A DNA stretch of 27,662 bases from CAZTEB01 sp964612735 (GTDB lineage: Bacteria > Patescibacteriota > Microgenomatia > UBA1400 > PJMF01): assembly GCA_964612735.1 (NCBI GenBank), contig CAZTEB010000006.1, positions 1 to 27,662 on the forward strand. The letters run 5' to 3'. Shown piece by piece: positions 15,187 to 23,788 of the stretch. Each line of letters begins with the position of its first letter. Position 1 is the stretch's first letter. Both the position numbers and the translations under genes were made by a program. The notes beneath the pieces were generated by a model. That model was given only the letters and a program-made list of their open reading frames with translations. It had not been told where the DNA came from and made no database searches.

Positions 15187-15195
15187 TGGTATAAA
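15187..15195 (+). promoter_or_regulatory. Probable extended -10 for pheST
   Basis: TGGTATAAA immediately after the terminator, 4 nt before the ATG at 15200. Another possible -10, TACAAT, lies at 15178-15183, so the start site is uncertain. No Shine-Dalgarno is present. Confidence 0.5.
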
Positions 15196-15199
15196 GAAC

Positions 15200-16321
15200 A
15201 TGAAAATAGAAGAACTCAGAAAACAAATCAATGATATTCACGAGAGTCTTGTAGCTGACTCTAGCCCCGATCTTCGTAGCAAATATCTAGGAAAAAAAGG
15301 TGTCTTCAACACCTTAGCCAAGTCAATCTCAGAGGTAGCACCTAAAGATAAGAAACAAGCTGGCAAGCTCCTCAACGAACTCAAAACTGAGCTAGAGCAA
15401 CGACTCAGTGACACCACTACATCGCAGGCAACTTGGACTGACCTGACAGCTCCTGGAATCAAACCTCAAGTCGGCCACATGCATCCAGTCTCTCAGGCCA
15501 TGGAAGAGATTACTAGAATATTTGAAAACATTGGCTTCACTCGAGTTCGCTATCCCGAAGTTGACTGGGACTGGTATGTGTTTGAGTCACTCAACATGCC
15601 GCCTGATCACCCAGCTCGTGATGAGTGGGAGACGTTTTTTATAGATACCCCTGACACGACCAAAGACGTCGCATACGACCCAGACAACCCTCGCAAGCGT
15701 CATCCAAGCTTGATAGGCGGCAAGATGGTCCTGACGACTCATACTTCCAATGGTCAAGTCCGGGAAATGGAACGACTAGGCGAGCCACCGATTAGAATGA
15801 TTAACATCGCTCGTTGTTATCGTCGCCAACAGGATGCCACTCATACTCAAATGTTTCATCAATTTGAAGGACTCGTGGTTGATAAAGGCATCACTATTCA
15901 GCACCTCAAGGGCACACTCGACCACTTTGCCAAAGAGTTCTACGGTCCTGAGGTCAAAAGTAGAATTAGACCATTTCATTTCCGATTCACTGAACCATCA
16001 TTTGAAGTTGATTTCAGCTGTCATATTTGTCACGGTACAGGCAAGGTTGACAAAAAAGAACTCGAGGCCAGTGACCCCCGCAGAGAGTTAGAAGGAGACC
16101 AAGTCAACTGTAAGTTCTGCAAATCAGGCTGGCACGAAGTAGGTGGCGCTGGCATGGTACATCCTAACGTACTCAAGGCTGGTGGCATTGACCCAGATGA
16201 GTATACTGGCTTTGCTTTTGGTTGGGGGATTGAACGCACCTACACCCTTAAAGAGGGATTAAACATTGATGACATTCGTTTGCTGTATTCAGGCGATCTT
16301 AGATTTTTGGAGCAGTTCTAA
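15200..16321 (+). CDS. pheS: Phenylalanyl-tRNA synthetase alpha subunit
   Basis: 373 residues from ATG 15200 (an upstream ATG at 15182 lies in the promoter region). Catalytic class II subunit that charges tRNA-Phe with PheT. An N-terminal coiled coil is followed by GHMHPVSQAMEEITRIFENIGF (motif 1 region, quoted in parts: HPVSQAMEEI), RMINIARCYRRQQDATHTQMFHQ in motif 2 (RCYRRQ, FHQFEG), and FGWGIERTYTL (motif 3). Between FEVDF and GAGMVHP there is an enlarged loop with CHIC and CKFC pairs, which looks like a zinc-binding knuckle. The stop overlaps the pheT ATG by one base. Confidence 0.96.
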   Translation: MKIEELRKQINDIHESLVADSSPDLRSKYLGKKGVFNTLAKSISEVAPKDKKQAGKLLNELKTELEQRLSDTTTSQATWTDLTAPGIKPQVGHMHPVSQAMEEITRIFENIGFTRVRYPEVDWDWYVFESLNMPPDHPARDEWETFFIDTPDTTKDVAYDPDNPRKRHPSLIGGKMVLTTHTSNGQVREMERLGEPPIRMINIARCYRRQQDATHTQMFHQFEGLVVDKGITIQHLKGTLDHFAKEFYGPEVKSRIRPFHFRFTEPSFEVDFSCHICHGTGKVDKKELEASDPRRELEGDQVNCKFCKSGWHEVGGAGMVHPNVLKAGGIDPDEYTGFAFGWGIERTYTLKEGLNIDDIRLLYSGDLRFLEQF

Positions 16322-18321
16322 TGAATATTTTGATTCCACATACCTGGCTACTGGATCACCTTGAGACCGAAGCAACTCCAGAAGAAATTGCCAAGCATAT
16401 CTCACTCTGCGGACCTTCTGTAGAACACATTTACACTAAAGAGGGTGAGCCAGTCTACGACATTGAAGTCACCACTAATCGAGTAGACAGCATGTCGATA
16501 CGCGGTATAGCTCGGGAAGCAAGCGTTATCCTCAATCAGTTTGGCATAGCAGCCACACTCAAGCCACTCACTGCTTCAAAACCAGCCACACCAACCACGC
16601 AGACACTTCCACTTCCCAAGGTCACTAATGACCCCAAGCTCTGCAATCGGACTATGGCAATCATCTTAAAAAATGTAGAGAGAAAACCAAGCCCAGACTG
16701 GATGCAGCGACGACTCAAACAAATCGACGTCAATGTCCATGACGCAGTCATAGACATCACTAACTATATTACCCATGAGCTTGGACACCCCTGCCACGCC
16801 TTCGACTACGACAACATCATGGAGCTTGGTGGAGAGATTATCATCACAGAGGCAAAGCCAGGTGAAACATTCGCGATCATAGATGGCGAAGAGTTTACGA
16901 CAGTGGGCGGCGAGATCGTTTTCAAAAATCCCAGTGGAGAAATAATTGATCTACCAGCTATCAAAGGTACAGCTAATTCTTCAATTAATGACCAAACCAA
17001 AAATGTCTTACTATGGATCGAATCTCTTGATCATAAAAAGGTCCGGTTTGCCAGCATGACCCATGCTATCAGAACTGTAGCCGCTCAGCTCAACGAAAAG
17101 CGGGTAGACCCCCACCTTGGTGATGAAACATTGTATCTCGGCATATCCCTTTTTCAAGAGCTTGCTGGAGCTACCATAGCTAGTGATCTGTATGATGACT
17201 TTCCCAGTCCAGAGCATCCAAAGCCCGTCCAAGTCTCATTGAGCACTATTTCAGAATACTTAGGATTGGAGTTACCTCGCAAGACTGTCACGACTATTCT
17301 TGAGAACTTAGGTTGCTCAGTAGAGGCAACCACTGACACCATCACTGTCACACCCCCCACGTTTAGACCAGACATTACCATTCCAGCAGATGTGATAGAA
17401 GAAGTAGCTAGGGTATACGGCTATCACAACTTACCAAGTACGCTAATGGATACAGCGATCCCCACCAACAAACCAGAGACAACAGACTTTAACCTTGAGA
17501 CGACCATAAAGCATTTCTTATCCACAATAGGATGGCAAGAGGTCTATACCTACTCTCTAGTCAGCGAAAAACTTGCAGAGCAATCAGGACACGACTTAGA
17601 GAATGATCACTTAAAATTAAGCAACCCACTCACTGATGACCGAGTCTATCTTCGTCAATCGCTGCTACCCTCATTGGAAGAGTGTATTGCCAACAACTCC
17701 CAACGCAAGAACCTCAGCGTCTTTGAAATAGCAAATATCTATCAACCTCGAGAAGGCCAGCTGCCACTTGAGCTACTGATGCTGAGTATGGTTTCTAGCA
17801 AGCCATACAGAGAAGTTAAGGGTGACTTAGAAGCCCTGTTTGATCAGTTCTTCCTAGGTGAAGTGATTGCTAAGCCAACCGACTACACATCACCATTAGT
17901 AGTGCAACACGCCACACTCACCATAGCTAGTGATACCAAACAGAGACCACTGGCTAGTATCGCTGTACTGCACACTGGTCATACAGCAATCGATGTCCGG
18001 ATGGATGCATTGCTTGAGCTAGCTAAGACACATCCAGAGTACCAACCCATTCCAAAAACTGCACAACTTCAACAAGATCTTACATTCACGCTGCCACAAA
18101 AAGCACTCGTTGGAGAGCTAATCAGAGCACTACGGCAAAGTGATGGAACTGTAGCATCAGTAGATCTGACAGAGATCTACAATAGAAACCACACCTTTAG
18201 AATTACCTACTTCAACCCAAAGCAGAATATCTCAGGAGAGGACGTCACTCCAATCAGAAAACGCATCATTTCGCTTGCCACAAAGCAGTTTGCCGCTGAG
18301 TTGGTCGGTGAGGTAGAGTAG
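16321..18321 (+). CDS. pheT: Phenylalanyl-tRNA synthetase beta subunit lacking the EMAP/OB domain
   Basis: 666 residues, against about 800 for typical bacterial PheT. The N-terminal segment (LIPHTWLLDHLE, CGPSVEHIYTKEGEPVYDIE) runs straight into VTTNRVDSMSIRGIAREA, so the roughly 100-residue tRNA-binding OB domain that normally sits between is missing. The B3/B4 editing region (HELGHPCHAFDYD, IKGTANSSIND), the B5 domain and the catalytic-like core (RPDITIPADVIEEVARVYGY, SNPLTDDRVYLRQSLLPSL) are present, followed by a C-terminal ferredoxin-fold anticodon-binding domain (QQDLTFTLPQKALVGELI). It overlaps pheS by one base and lies 3 nt before the next gene. Confidence 0.95.
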   Translation: MNILIPHTWLLDHLETEATPEEIAKHISLCGPSVEHIYTKEGEPVYDIEVTTNRVDSMSIRGIAREASVILNQFGIAATLKPLTASKPATPTTQTLPLPKVTNDPKLCNRTMAIILKNVERKPSPDWMQRRLKQIDVNVHDAVIDITNYITHELGHPCHAFDYDNIMELGGEIIITEAKPGETFAIIDGEEFTTVGGEIVFKNPSGEIIDLPAIKGTANSSINDQTKNVLLWIESLDHKKVRFASMTHAIRTVAAQLNEKRVDPHLGDETLYLGISLFQELAGATIASDLYDDFPSPEHPKPVQVSLSTISEYLGLELPRKTVTTILENLGCSVEATTDTITVTPPTFRPDITIPADVIEEVARVYGYHNLPSTLMDTAIPTNKPETTDFNLETTIKHFLSTIGWQEVYTYSLVSEKLAEQSGHDLENDHLKLSNPLTDDRVYLRQSLLPSLEECIANNSQRKNLSVFEIANIYQPREGQLPLELLMLSMVSSKPYREVKGDLEALFDQFFLGEVIAKPTDYTSPLVVQHATLTIASDTKQRPLASIAVLHTGHTAIDVRMDALLELAKTHPEYQPIPKTAQLQQDLTFTLPQKALVGELIRALRQSDGTVASVDLTEIYNRNHTFRITYFNPKQNISGEDVTPIRKRIISLATKQFAAELVGEVE

Positions 18322-18324
18322 AGT

Positions 18325-19629
18325 GTGCCATCTACGACCAAACAAACACTCTCAAGACGAGCTCTCACTGCCTTACTTTTACTTAGTGTCTTCCTAATAC
18401 CGAGTAATCTTTTCGCTCGCTTTTTTGAACATCAAGCTTATGTTAACGGTATATTGGTTGATTACTTACTCGTAAAGCTCTATCTCTCAGACATCGTAGT
18501 AGCGAGCGTTATAGTACTTTGGCTTGCTAGTCGAAGGAAGATCTGGAAAAGGTGGTTGCTACTAGCTGAACCCCGCCATGCCAAAAAGCTAGCAATAGGG
18601 CTCGGACTAATCCTACTGGCCTTTACTGCTCGTCAGCTAACCTCTATACACCAACTTTCATCATTCTCACACTTAGTGCGCTTGGGAATGACAGTGCTCT
18701 GGGGTGCAGTGTTGTACCACGAACTACCACTGATTCGTCGCAAGCTAGTGATGACAACCTTGATAGGAACGCTCGTATTTCAGTCATGCCTTGGGTTATA
18801 TCAACTCCACACGCAGCACTCCCTAGGAGGTTTCTGGCTCCTTGGAGAAACTAGCCTGCAATCATATGCTGGTCTTGCTAGGGGATATGTGGGATCGGAG
18901 TATGTGGTCTTACCATACGGAACTACACCACACCCCAACATCTTGGCAGGAACACTAGTGCTACTCTGGCTAACGTTGTATCGAACATTGCTGGCTGCGA
19001 GAAAAAATAATGCGACGACGAGCAAAGCCTGGCATGCTCACTTTTTGATCATCAGCATACTCAGTGGCGCCACACTTTGGCTGACTCAGTCGCTCTCTGC
19101 TTTTCTCACGCTTATCTTGGGATTACTCATCTTCGAGCTCAGAGTTAATCGCTATGACATGCTGAAAAAAATTGTGGTGTTCTCAGGAGCTGCGGCGCTG
19201 TGTCTGTCTCCCTGGCTTCTACAACAAGTGGCGAGTACTCCCACACAAACATCAATACAACGTCGACAACATCTTAATCAGGCAGCCTGGAAAGTGTTCG
19301 AAGAAGCACCACTACTTGGCACAGGACTTACTGTCTTTACGACCCAAGTAGAAAGAGTAAGTGAATCATCAGAAATAGTTAGATTTATTCAACCGGCACA
19401 CCATGTGGGACTACTATGGCTAGCAGAAGGTGGCGCACTTGGAGTGATAGTAGTTGTTGCATGTGGATGGCTACTAGGCTCACAACTATCATCTAAAGTA
19501 CGCTGGCAATTGGCGCTAGCACTGGTCATAGTAGTACCAATTGCTAGCCTAGATCACTACCTATTGACCCAGCAAACTGGACTAATGCTTGTCGCTTTTT
19601 GGTTAGGCTCCACTAGGGTACAAGACTAG
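18325..19629 (+). CDS. O-antigen ligase/polymerase family membrane protein
   Basis: 434-residue polytopic membrane protein with about ten or more helices, related to Wzy polymerases and WaaL ligases that polymerise or transfer lipid-linked glycans on the outer face of the membrane. Family-like features are GTTPHPNILAGTLVL in the middle, RRQHLNQAAWKVFEEAPLLGTG in the large extracytoplasmic loop and the PAHHVGLLWLAEGG motif. The GTG start is 3 nt after the pheT stop, with no clear Shine-Dalgarno but GAGG within pheT. The 3' end overlaps the PBP gene tail-to-tail by 17 bp. Whether it handles surface polysaccharide or protein glycosylation cannot be told. Confidence 0.85.
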   Translation: MPSTTKQTLSRRALTALLLLSVFLIPSNLFARFFEHQAYVNGILVDYLLVKLYLSDIVVASVIVLWLASRRKIWKRWLLLAEPRHAKKLAIGLGLILLAFTARQLTSIHQLSSFSHLVRLGMTVLWGAVLYHELPLIRRKLVMTTLIGTLVFQSCLGLYQLHTQHSLGGFWLLGETSLQSYAGLARGYVGSEYVVLPYGTTPHPNILAGTLVLLWLTLYRTLLAARKNNATTSKAWHAHFLIISILSGATLWLTQSLSAFLTLILGLLIFELRVNRYDMLKKIVVFSGAAALCLSPWLLQQVASTPTQTSIQRRQHLNQAAWKVFEEAPLLGTGLTVFTTQVERVSESSEIVRFIQPAHHVGLLWLAEGGALGVIVVVACGWLLGSQLSSKVRWQLALALVIVVPIASLDHYLLTQQTGLMLVAFWLGSTRVQD

Positions 19630-22552
19630 GAGAAGGCGTTGGACTAGGGCTAGGGCTTGGAGAAGGTGATGGGCTAGGCTCTGGCTGCTGCCAATCCTGA
19701 CCACCCGTACCTATCTTGGATTTATTACTCTCGACACTCTTGCCGCCTCTAGAATAGGCTTTAGCCCACACTTCGTGCTGACCAGCAGATATCTTAATAG
19801 TGCCTTTATATGACTCGCTGTTTACTGTCTCTCTAACTTGCCCATCAACGATGATCTCGATCTTGTCGATACCTTCACCACTACCTGCTTGTACTTCAAT
19901 CTCAATGTCTTCGGAGTCAAACTTCGTCTCATTTTCAGGGCGTACTAACCGCGCTCGAACATCACTCTCCTCACCACAGTATTCAGTTGGAACCTTATAG
20001 CGCTCGTCACCTTGGCCGTTAATCCATGCCTGAATAGCTTCTTGCCAGCGATTCCTACCATCTTGGCTAACTGGATCATCTTCCTGGAGTACTATGAATT
20101 CCTTTTCCTCAAAATCACTAGCAGCAATGCGGGCCTGAGTTGCCAGCTTATTCTCACCTTTACACAGCTTGAGCTTGGTGTGAATGGGGTCAGGAACAGT
20201 CGGCACTGTTCCAGCAGTAAAGTAGTCTTGGCGAGAAGCATACGCATCATGAGCTGGATACCCTGAAATCGCATCTACTTCAACCTGCTCAACGCTGTCT
20301 GGCTTTTCCCAAGCAGGTGCACCGTAGCCTCTCTCAAATGCGGCGGTTAAGATGTCTCGCCAAATAGGGGAAGCACCGGTGATGCCTGAAGCAACCTGCT
20401 TCATGGCGCTATTGTCATTATTTCCAACCCAGGTTCCTACCATAATGTCCTGACTCCAACCTATGGTCCAGTTGTCACGCTGATCATTGGTGGTACCGGT
20501 TTTGACAGCTACAGGTCGACCAGTATTTAATAGTGAGTTTGCCCCAAATGCTAAAAGGCGTGCACTATTGTCTGATAGGACGTCATTGATCAAGAAAGCC
20601 GTTGATTCTGAGAGTACTTGAGGACCCTCTGAAGGCCTGTGCTCAAATAATACATTGCCCTCAAGGTCTTCAACTCTCAAGATAGACACCGGCTCAACTC
20701 GGGTGCCGCCATTGGCGAAAGCGCTGTAAGCAGACACCGTATCGATCAAATGAACTTCGGCACCACCAAGTGTTACTGCCAAGCCAAATCTGCGCAAATT
20801 ATCATCTGTGGGCTCGAGTGTCTCAAAGCCCATCTGATACGCCAAATCCAAGAAGTTTTCGACTCCAACTATCGCCAGAGCCTTCACAGCTGGAATGTTA
20901 AGAGAACTGCCCAGACTATTGCGAATGTTTACGGGACCTCTGAATGTGCCATCATAGTTTTTGGGCTGATAGGGCTGGTCAACATCGTCACGGGGAGCAA
21001 ATGTAGTCTCAACGTCTACCAACATAGTTGAAGGTGCAAACCCGTTCTCAAACATAGCTGCATACGTCACAGGCTTGATCGACGACCCTGGTTGGCGCAA
21101 ACCATCAACGGCCACATTGAATTGACCATCAATATCTTCACTAAAGTAGTCTCGGGATCCTACCATCGTCAAGATTTCACCACTTTCCGGATCCATCACC
21201 ATAGCAGCTCCATTAGTTATGTTCAGATCAGCCAACGACTCTATTTCTTCACGAACAATTCGCTGCGCTTCTTCTTGAAGCTCTAAGTCCAATGTCGTTT
21301 GAACTCGCAGACCACCTCGCTCGACCAAGTCTTCACCGAACATCTCTTCAAGAAGGTCGCGAACATAAAACACAAAATGAGGTGCGGCCACTTCTACTTT
21401 TCCTGGCTCAAACTCAACTGTGTCCAAACCAGCCAATGCTTCTTCATACGCTAAATCAGACAGATAACCATCCTCATTCATTCTGCGTAAGACACCTTGG
21501 GCTCGAAGCTTCCAGAGCAGCACGCCGTCTTCGTCTGTCCTACCAGTGAAAGGAGAGTAGGCAGTTGGTCGTTGAGGAAGACCGGCTAAAATAGCAGCTT
21601 CAGTTACGCTAAGATCTGCCACATCTTTATTAAAGTATGTGCTGGCTGCAGCGCCAACACCCCAAGCTGTACCGCCATACGGAGCTTCATTCAAATACAT
21701 CTCTAGGATTTGATCTTTAGTAAATGTTCGCTCTATCTGTAGAGCAAGCACAAACTCTTTAAACTTACGGGTAACCGTCCGCTCGTTTGTAAGTAGTACG
21801 TTCTTTACAAGCTGCTGTGTAAGAGTAGAACCACCAACGACGCGGCTTCTAAAAATAATGTTGTACGGAATACGGACAATCGTAAGGAAATCAAAGCCTT
21901 GGTGTTTATAAAAGTCCTTATCTTCTACGGCGATGGTAGCGTCTTTGACGTGCTGTGGAATCTGATCAAGTGAGACGGGATCACGCTGCTCTGTGTCAAA
22001 TATGTCAAAAAGTACATTGCCATCTCTATCTGAAATCTCAGTACTGAAACCCTCACGCCTAATAACTTGACCTGGCTCTGGCAAATTTCGTGAAAACCAA
22101 GCAAACAGTATAAAAAATGCAATCACTCCGATAATCACACTACCTAGACCCAGTAGCACCACGGCTCGCAACATCTTGGTGCGTTGCAACGACTGCTCAG
22201 CAGGAGTCAGACGACCTCGTCTAGAACCGCGGGCATCAACCAGTCCCATCTTGGAAAATACCATCATGACTAACCCCAGCACCACTTGAAATGGCCAAGT
22301 TATCACACGCCAAATAGCCGTCAAATTTATTTCCACGGATCCCATTGTAACAGTTTTATCCAAATTGTTTCGCCTGGGAGATGAAGTTGCTTGCTCTGAT
22401 GAATGACCCGGTCCATAGTCTCGAATTACAACTGGGTCTGGTGCCGAAGGCTGTAGACGTGAAGACGCCACTTCATCGTCGTCAGCTGATCCATTGGTCT
22501 GGTTTTTCGTAGCATCTATCGAATTTTGACTTGACGACGTTGCATCAATCAT
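19613..22552 (-). CDS. Class A penicillin-binding protein (PBP1A-like)
   Basis: Bifunctional peptidoglycan glycosyltransferase/transpeptidase, about 979 residues from ATG 22552 (two codons after an in-frame GTG). Residue numbers below count from that GTG. A long polar, probably disordered cytoplasmic region leads to an amphipathic stretch (about 82-104) and one membrane helix (131-154). GT51 domain: VEDKDFYKHQG with catalytic Glu212, GGSTLTQQLVKN, RKFKEFVLALQIE and ILEMYLNEAPYGG. Transpeptidase: SSIK nucleophile motif (about 490), SSLN, and KTGTTND (about 685). The C-terminus has an Ig-like domain (PENETKFDSEDIEIEV to VWAKAYSRGGKSVE, about 890-950) and a (Ser-Pro)n tail, DNA 19625-19681, resembling a wall-spanning spacer. 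It is monocistronic and divergent from the SIMPL gene. Confidence 0.95.
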   Translation of the reverse strand: MIDATSSSQNSIDATKNQTNGSADDDEVASSRLQPSAPDPVVIRDYGPGHSSEQATSSPRRNNLDKTVTMGSVEINLTAIWRVITWPFQVVLGLVMMVFSKMGLVDARGSRRGRLTPAEQSLQRTKMLRAVVLLGLGSVIIGVIAFFILFAWFSRNLPEPGQVIRREGFSTEISDRDGNVLFDIFDTEQRDPVSLDQIPQHVKDATIAVEDKDFYKHQGFDFLTIVRIPYNIIFRSRVVGGSTLTQQLVKNVLLTNERTVTRKFKEFVLALQIERTFTKDQILEMYLNEAPYGGTAWGVGAAASTYFNKDVADLSVTEAAILAGLPQRPTAYSPFTGRTDEDGVLLWKLRAQGVLRRMNEDGYLSDLAYEEALAGLDTVEFEPGKVEVAAPHFVFYVRDLLEEMFGEDLVERGGLRVQTTLDLELQEEAQRIVREEIESLADLNITNGAAMVMDPESGEILTMVGSRDYFSEDIDGQFNVAVDGLRQPGSSIKPVTYAAMFENGFAPSTMLVDVETTFAPRDDVDQPYQPKNYDGTFRGPVNIRNSLGSSLNIPAVKALAIVGVENFLDLAYQMGFETLEPTDDNLRRFGLAVTLGGAEVHLIDTVSAYSAFANGGTRVEPVSILRVEDLEGNVLFEHRPSEGPQVLSESTAFLINDVLSDNSARLLAFGANSLLNTGRPVAVKTGTTNDQRDNWTIGWSQDIMVGTWVGNNDNSAMKQVASGITGASPIWRDILTAAFERGYGAPAWEKPDSVEQVEVDAISGYPAHDAYASRQDYFTAGTVPTVPDPIHTKLKLCKGENKLATQARIAASDFEEKEFIVLQEDDPVSQDGRNRWQEAIQAWINGQGDERYKVPTEYCGEESDVRARLVRPENETKFDSEDIEIEVQAGSGEGIDKIEIIVDGQVRETVNSESYKGTIKISAGQHEVWAKAYSRGGKSVESNKSKIGTGGQDWQQPEPSPSPSPSPSPSPTPSPSLVP

Positions 22553-22558
22553 AAGCAC

Positions 22559-22564
22559 ATTGTA
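22559..22564 (-). promoter_or_regulatory. -10 box of the PBP gene, likely leaderless
   Basis: TACAAT on the minus strand ends 6 nt before the ATG at 22552. No -35 or Shine-Dalgarno is evident. This favours ATG 22552 over the GTG at 22558. Confidence 0.5.
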
Positions 22565-22600
22565 CTAGGTAGAGAGTCATAAGACCCAGAGGAGAATGTC

Positions 22601-23404
22601 ATGGCAGTCGAGTTTCAAAACCCAGTGCGATTTTTGGACACCAAGTCCCTGATCACCAATTTGATCATCACCACCCTGACTGTCGCAGTATCGGTCATTG
22701 CTTTGATCGCAACCACTAACTTCACAGGTCCATTACCAGTATCGATAAACCAAACAACCACCGAAAAAGCATCTGCCTTTGATGTCACTGGTGAGAGCGA
22801 AATCGCCACATCACCTGACGAAGCCCAAGTCTCACTAGGGATCACAGTAGACGGCTTCACGGTAGCTGATACCCAAGATCAAGCTAATCAAATCATTAAT
22901 AATGTCAATCAGGCTGTCAGAAACTTGGGAGTAGATAGAGAAGACATCTCAACACAACAGTACTCAATCAACCCCCGCTATGACTTCAGTGAACCAGGTA
23001 ATCAACGAATCACTGGCTACAGCGTCAACACATCATTACTAGTAAAAGTAACTGACTTCGACCAACTCAACCAAATTATCGATGCGGCCACTGCTCAAGG
23101 CGCGAATCAAGTAGGGGGCATCTCCTTCTCAGTAAGTGAGGAGAAGGAGCGCGAAATTCGCAAACAGGCTAGAGAAGAAGCCATAGCTGACGCCAAACAA
23201 AGTGCTAAAGAACTGGCTAATCTGGCTGATATGAAGCTGGGCAGGGTGATAAATGTCTACGAGTCACAGCTGGGACAACCCCAACCTGTGTACAGAGCAC
23301 TCGAAGCCGACCTGGCCGTGAGTAACGAGGCAGCGCCCACTCAGATTGAACCGGGGAGCACCACCTTGCGCTACTCTGTAACCTTGAGTTTCGAGACGTT
23401 GTAA
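22601..23404 (+). CDS. SIMPL-domain (DUF541) extracytoplasmic protein
   Basis: 267 residues with one N-terminal membrane helix (about 17-42, ITNLIITTLTVAVSVIALIA is within it) and an outside SIMPL/DUF541 domain. Domain features: FDVTGESEIATSPDEAQVSLGI, the repeated helix VNQAVRNLGVDREDISTQQY, SVNTSLLVKVTDFDQLNQII and AREEAIADAKQSAKELANLA, then the final strand TLRYSVTLSFETL. The family forms oligomeric shells in some bacteria and is linked to envelope stress, but no reaction is known. AGAGGAG lies 6 nt before the ATG. It diverges from the PBP gene with a 48-bp gap. Confidence 0.9.
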   Translation: MAVEFQNPVRFLDTKSLITNLIITTLTVAVSVIALIATTNFTGPLPVSINQTTTEKASAFDVTGESEIATSPDEAQVSLGITVDGFTVADTQDQANQIINNVNQAVRNLGVDREDISTQQYSINPRYDFSEPGNQRITGYSVNTSLLVKVTDFDQLNQIIDAATAQGANQVGGISFSVSEEKEREIRKQAREEAIADAKQSAKELANLADMKLGRVINVYESQLGQPQPVYRALEADLAVSNEAAPTQIEPGSTTLRYSVTLSFETL

Positions 23405-23433
23405 ATTGTTGATCTTCTGGTTCTAAGCATAAC

Positions 23434-23643
23434 TCAGACGGAGGATGCTAATCTGATGAACGGACCGCTGTACACCATTCCTTGCTCACTAATTAACACT
23501 TTTGGCTTACCAGTGTCTTCCTTAAATAACCCAAGCAACTCAAGATGTCGTCTTCTACTCACATCACTGGAAGGCTTTTCTGTTTGAACTCCTTGCCTGA
23601 GGCTCTTCCTATGCCTTCTCATGAAAACATCTTTTTCTTTCAT
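23434..23643 (-). CDS. Possible 69-residue basic protein behind an attenuator
   Basis: 69 codons, not recognised. The N-terminal half is very basic (MKEKDVFMRRHRKSLRQG), followed by RRRHLELLGLFKEDTGKPK and a more hydrophobic end (VYSGPFIRLASSV); no membrane helix or signal peptide. GGGAG lies exactly 7 nt before the ATG, but those bases are the 3' arm of the terminator hairpin at 23651-23664, so its ribosome-binding site is hidden when the terminator forms. A strong promoter lies 146 nt upstream. It could be the regulated gene of this leader, or a chance frame downstream of an independent small RNA. An antisense 43-codon frame is less well supported. Confidence 0.45.
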   Translation of the reverse strand: MKEKDVFMRRHRKSLRQGVQTEKPSSDVSRRRHLELLGLFKEDTGKPKVLISEQGMVYSGPFIRLASSV

Positions 23644-23664
23644 AAAAAAACTCCCTTGCGGGAG
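23644..23664 (-). terminator. Intrinsic terminator with GCAA tetraloop
   Basis: On the minus strand CTCCC GCAA GGGAG followed by seven T (23644-23650). The next three bases are the ATG of the 69-codon ORF. The 5' arm is also complementary to an upstream segment at 23715-23722. Confidence 0.85.
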
Positions 23665-23781
23665 CTCAACCTAGTGTCTGTACGTACAATTGCTATTTAC
23701 TGATAACTACACACGCTCCCGCTTACCCCTTAGTTGGGGATACTAAATTGATACCAGCGGGTTGTGTGTGTCACTACCATT
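23644..23781 (-). ncRNA. Structured leader or small RNA, candidate riboswitch/attenuator
   Basis: About 138 nt between a strong minus-strand promoter and an intrinsic terminator. Nested stems: TAGTG/CACTA (23772-23776 with 23672-23676), ACACAC/GTGTGT (23764-23769 with 23709-23714), CCCGCT/AGCGGG (23756-23761 with 23718-23723). Inside the last loop two alternative hairpins compete: TTAGT/ACTAA (23742-23746 with 23730-23734) and CCCC/GGGG (23736-23739 with 23726-23729). The segment GCGGGAGC (minus strand, 23715-23722) is perfectly complementary to GCTCCCGC (23658-23665) in the terminator's 5' arm, an 8-bp possible antiterminator. I do not recognise it as tmRNA, SRP RNA, 6S RNA, T-box or a known riboswitch class. 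The rest of the 23405-23875 gap shows only the elements listed here. Confidence 0.7.
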
Positions 23782-23788
23782 GAGGTTG

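Noticed and set aside
23455..23586. Plus-strand 43-codon frame starting MNGPLYTIPCS, 11 nt after GGAGG
   Set aside because: It is antisense to the better supported 69-codon frame, has no promoter and an overlong ribosome-site gap.
23726..23746. H-type pseudoknot from TTAGT/ACTAA and CCCC/GGGG
   Set aside because: The two stems interleave but no linker bases span the first stem, which is sterically strained; alternative hairpins are more likely.
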